Assembly (NCBI GenBank): GCA_963989245.1
Contig: OZ022339.1
Coordinates: 96,784,832 to 96,848,831, forward strand
Direction of reading: 5' to 3'
Length of the DNA: 64,000 nt
Source of the DNA: Nansenia antarctica
Lineage: Eukaryota > Chordata > Actinopteri > Argentiniformes > Microstomatidae
A program made the translations under genes and the position numbers. Positions 60,501-64,000 of this stretch are shown here, piece after piece (position 1 is the stretch's first letter; each line of letters begins with the position of its first letter). Under the pieces are notes generated by a model that was not told the origin of the DNA, made no database searches, and saw only the letters and a list, made by a program, of their open reading frames with translations.

Positions 60501-62536
60501 GAGATTTTGCCCAAACTATTCAGTAAAATGCGGGCTTCTAATTTAACCAGTGCCCATAGCCTAGGCTACTTCTTTTAATTATTGGGACATTAAATTGCCA
60601 TTTGGCCATTACTACTAACTGGGCCAACTTTGGTATAAGAAGGCACATAGATGCAGGTAAGCTTTATGAATTGAATTGAATTGAATTGTAATGCATTGTA
60701 ATGAAAGCTGACCAAAATACTGTTTAAAATGAATATGAAAAAATTACACCTGAATTAAATAATGTCACTTCAGCAATTATTGGGTCTCATGTCTCATTCA
60801 CACACGAAATTCTTTTTTTTTCTGTTGTTGGATTTGTATTTTGATTCGTAATATTTACGTACATGGAACACGCCTAATGTCATCTATCAGGTGAGACAGT
60901 ACACTGTCTAAGGAGACATATCAATTCAAACGCTTATTCAGTTTTGTCTGGGTATAGTTTGAGTTTTTGTCAGACAATGCAAAGCCTGTAATTGTCTGAA
61001 ATTACATGGGTATAAATCAAGGGTCAATAGTTGGCATGCGTAAAGACGCACCTGTTGAAACGTCCCCCCCCCCCCACACACACACACACATAATAGTTTA
61101 CCTAGTTTTTAGTAATGTGGACCTACGCCTGCCACATTGGACAAGGCCGATTAACATGCCAGCTGGGTGGTGAGACGTTATAATAAGCAACAAATAGTTT
61201 CATTAAATGGTCATGTTGCGTGTGCCTCTCTATGTCCTATATCTATTTTCCTCTTGCCGAAATGCATCGCTAGTTTCTCGGGGTGCTGTCACTATAAAAC
61301 CAAAGGTCAGGTCAAAGCCAGGATGGCACACCTTTGACTTTTCCATTCGACACGGACATACAAGGAGTAGGCCTATAGCCTATAAAACGAGTATGAAAGG
61401 AGTGTGGAGCTTGGACAAGACGTCGGTTTAAGGCCGAGTTTGTTGTGGAGCCTTTTTGCGCTGGCACCGGAATGGACGTGTAGGCAGGAAAAGAGAATCT
61501 GGAGGGAAAACTAATGATGAAAAAGTCTACTCTATCCCCGCGCCTTCATTAAATACATGGAAAGAACGAGAGAAGCACATCTGGATTCAATCCGCGTCCC
61601 TTTGATGGCATCAAGTGTTCTTTTCCCAGATCATGGGGCTGGAAGCTACGGGATGTCTATGGCAGCTTGGAGCCTATAGTCTACTCCTGCCATATGAACA
61701 CATGGACCCCCCTCACCCCCCTCACCCCTGCCTTTCCCTCCATTCCTTCATCCCACCCCCCGCTTATCCTCCCCTGTCAAGACCCCCACTCAGAGCGCGC
61801 ACAAAAAAACGAGACTCCAATTCCAAACAGAATTCTTTAAAAACCCAAACAAATCACGTATATGTTTGTCAGATCGATTTAAATGACTGCATACAGTACA
61901 TGTGTTTATCTTGGGGTTTTATTGCCTGTCAGGGTAGGCAAACGATTATTGTCTGATATGAGTTTGGGATTTTGTACCTTTAATAAAGGTCATTTGTCAG
62001 CACAAAATTGTATATAACATGAATAATCAGTAGGAAGAAGTCTACCTAAAGCTTTTTTATTTCTACATGACCATTATTTTGACCACAAGTCTATCAGAAC
62101 TGGCCACGGCTGAATACAGTAACCGTGATTTGGTTGGTCGCAGGCCGAGTATCTCGACAGTTAAACTCTCTTTACTGGCTCTATCATCACACAGGGTGAT
62201 AATTACCACTCCCCTCTAGAGCCCGGGACTCTTCTTGCTGCTGGCTCCAAGGGTTTCTTTAAGGTTGCCAGAGGTTCGTTAAAAAAAAACGTAATCAGGG
62301 TTCTCTGGGTGGTGGAGATGGGGTTGGTGTGCTGCAGAAGGGGAGGGGAGAGCTTGTGAGGACGGGAGCGGGGAGGGAGTGGGTCTGTGAAACGTCAGAA
62401 ACAGCACAAAGGCATCGCCACGTAATTACGGGCCCCTATTAGGGTCCATCTACCCTCCCAGGGGTCTCCAAGTTTCATTTACTCCTCGGCTGGTGCAGGC
62501 ATCCGCGGCGTGCCAGCGTGCGCCTTGTTTGAAGTG

Positions 62537-62752
<216 letters not shown>

Positions 62753-63303
62753 CGACCCATTCTCCCAGAGAAGCAATAGCTCCAAGAAAGAGACGGTCTA
62801 GGCTACGTCCAGCCTCCCTGCGCTGCTGAGCCGAGCCAGCTTTACGCACTGCATACAAGAGCATCTGGACGGCATCAGCACTTTCTGCTAAGCTCAGTCA
62901 GTCGCGACCGTGAGTCAACGGGAGTGGGAAGTGGTGGGAGAGGACTTTTTAAGAGGGACTTCTCGAAAACCCAGGTGCAGGACGTTGTGATTTTATAACG
63001 GTAACCTAGGCTATATGTGTTGTTTAGGTGCGCGAATGGATGAACCGGATGCCTAGGGTTAACACTGCGATCGGGGAAAACAAACGAGGAGAAAGTATTT
63101 TTTTTTTCCTCGATCTGTTAGAAGAACGCCACCGCCTCTGGATGTGAACGACCGCCGCGCTTCGCTTTGAAAACTTGAGATTTCCCCCCGGCTGGTTTGG
63201 ACTTTGGAGGCGCCGTTCGTGCTTTCTGTATGCAAGGATCAATTTGGTTCGCTTATTATTATTGCCCTATTTTTTTGCCCTACTGTATCCTATTGGCGTC
63301 AAA

Positions 63304-63550
63304 ATGACTTCTAGCTACGCACATGTAATGGACAGGCAAGCGACGCTATCGAACCGCCTGGACAGTCCGATCACATCGAATCTGGAAAACCTGCAAGCCA
63401 AAAAGAACTTCTCGGTCAGCCACCTGTTGGATCTGGAAGAGGCCGGGGAAATGGTGGGGACCCAGGCGGACGAGAGCGTCGGGGAGGCGGGGAGGGGTAT
63501 GCTCGAGTCCCCGGGGCTGACCAGCGGGAGCGACACGACCCAGCAGGAGA
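63304..63550 (+). CDS. prrx1: Paired-related homeobox 1, first coding exon (partial gene)
   Basis: Homeodomain transcription factor of limb, craniofacial and other mesenchyme. Only exon 1 is in the window: 82 codons plus one base, ending CAGCAGGAGA|GTAAGT. It encodes MTSSYAHVMDRQATLSNRL, then the diagnostic LQAKKNFSVSHLLDLEEAG (the PRRX N-terminal motif) and ESPGLTSGSDTTQQE. The homeodomain and the OAR-type tail lie in later exons past the right edge. The split at QQE/N matches the vertebrate exon 1 boundary. Intron 1 starts at 63551 and holds a (GT)n run and an inverted-repeat element. Fish may have two prrx1 copies; which one this is cannot be told here. Confidence 0.95.
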
Positions 63551-63637
63551 GTAAGTGAGAGAGGTGGAGCCCATGTATGCACTCGGGACTAGAGATGTGA
63601 TTATCACCTTAACACTGAAATGGATTGTAATACTTGC

Positions 63638-63639
<2 letters not shown>

Positions 63640-63709
<70 letters not shown>
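63640..63709 (+). repeat. (GT)n in prrx1 intron 1
   Basis: Uninterrupted GT run directly followed by the family 2 inverted-repeat element. Confidence 0.95.
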
Positions 63710-63711
<2 letters not shown>

Positions 63712-63947
63712 CGTGACGTTAGAATTATAAGGTTCTATCTCCATTTTTGTCAAAATTGAGTTTTTTACATAATCTGATCCATTAGGTGTTTATTAATGCC
63801 TGTGTGAAATGTTGAAGTTTTTGAGTTAGTAATTCATAAAATACAAAGGTTCCATCTCACAAAACATAATGGAATGTAAAAACTTTGACGCTCAATATCT
63901 CTGAACTACCCTAAACGGAGATAGAACCTTATCATTCTAAGCTCACC
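63712..63947. mobile_element. Short inverted-repeat element, family 2, copy 3 (prrx1 intron 1)
   Basis: Inverted orientation relative to the other copies: CGTGACGTTAGAATTATAAG at the left, CATTCTAAGCTCACC at the right. Flanks GTAT and ATAT are nearly the same. Inserted at the end of a (GT)n run. Confidence 0.85.
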
Positions 63948-64000
63948 ATATGTGTGTGTGGGTGTGTATATTTTGCAAGTAATTCACAGAATTACGCACA

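Overview
This is nuclear DNA of a ray-finned fish. Genes are split by GT-AG introns, introns and spacers are full of (CA)n/(GT)n and (GA)n microsatellites, and the interspersed repeats are of teleost type (L2-like LINEs, tRNA-derived SINEs, hAT, PIF-Harbinger and IS630/mariner-like DNA elements). The repeat types look like a protacanthopterygian (salmon/pike/smelt group), but that is inference.

Gene order is kifap3 (minus, 3' part beyond the left edge), two tandem ntmt2 (METTL11B) genes (plus) with an IFIT-family gene between them, gorab (plus), and the first coding exon of prrx1 (plus, runs off the right edge). KIFAP3-METTL11B-GORAB-PRRX1 is the order on human chromosome 1q24, so the block is ancestral. 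The second ntmt2 and the IFIT gene are additions.

1-11,988: ten coding exons of kifap3, all in consistent phase, with one U12-type AT-AC intron. Introns hold foldback elements, a SINE, a hAT copy with a perfect 8-bp target duplication, and a PIF-Harbinger copy with a TTA duplication. 11,989-13,545: intergenic.

13,545-34,940: a tandem duplication. Unit A (about 13.5-26.8 kb) holds ntmt2 copy A, an L2 element, a 21-bp minisatellite, an interferon-type promoter and the IFIT gene. Unit B (about 26.8-34.9 kb) holds ntmt2 copy B and lacks the IFIT segment. Introns align between units, so each unit shows empty sites for insertions in the other. Both ntmt2 copies keep the SAM-binding and catalytic residues.

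34,941-52,188: about 17 kb of microsatellite-rich spacer without recognisable exons. 52,189-57,600: gorab with five coding exons, including an expanded Glu/Arg/Lys-rich tract near the C-terminus and an unresolved phase problem between exons 2 and 3. 57,600-63,303: upstream region of prrx1. 63,304-63,550: prrx1 exon 1, followed in its intron by the third copy of a short inverted-repeat element that also sits in kifap3 intron 1 and ntmt2-A intron 2.

The genes do not form a pathway: kifap3 is a kinesin-2 adaptor, ntmt2 an N-terminal methyltransferase, IFIT an antiviral effector, gorab a Golgi scaffold and prrx1 a mesenchymal homeobox factor.
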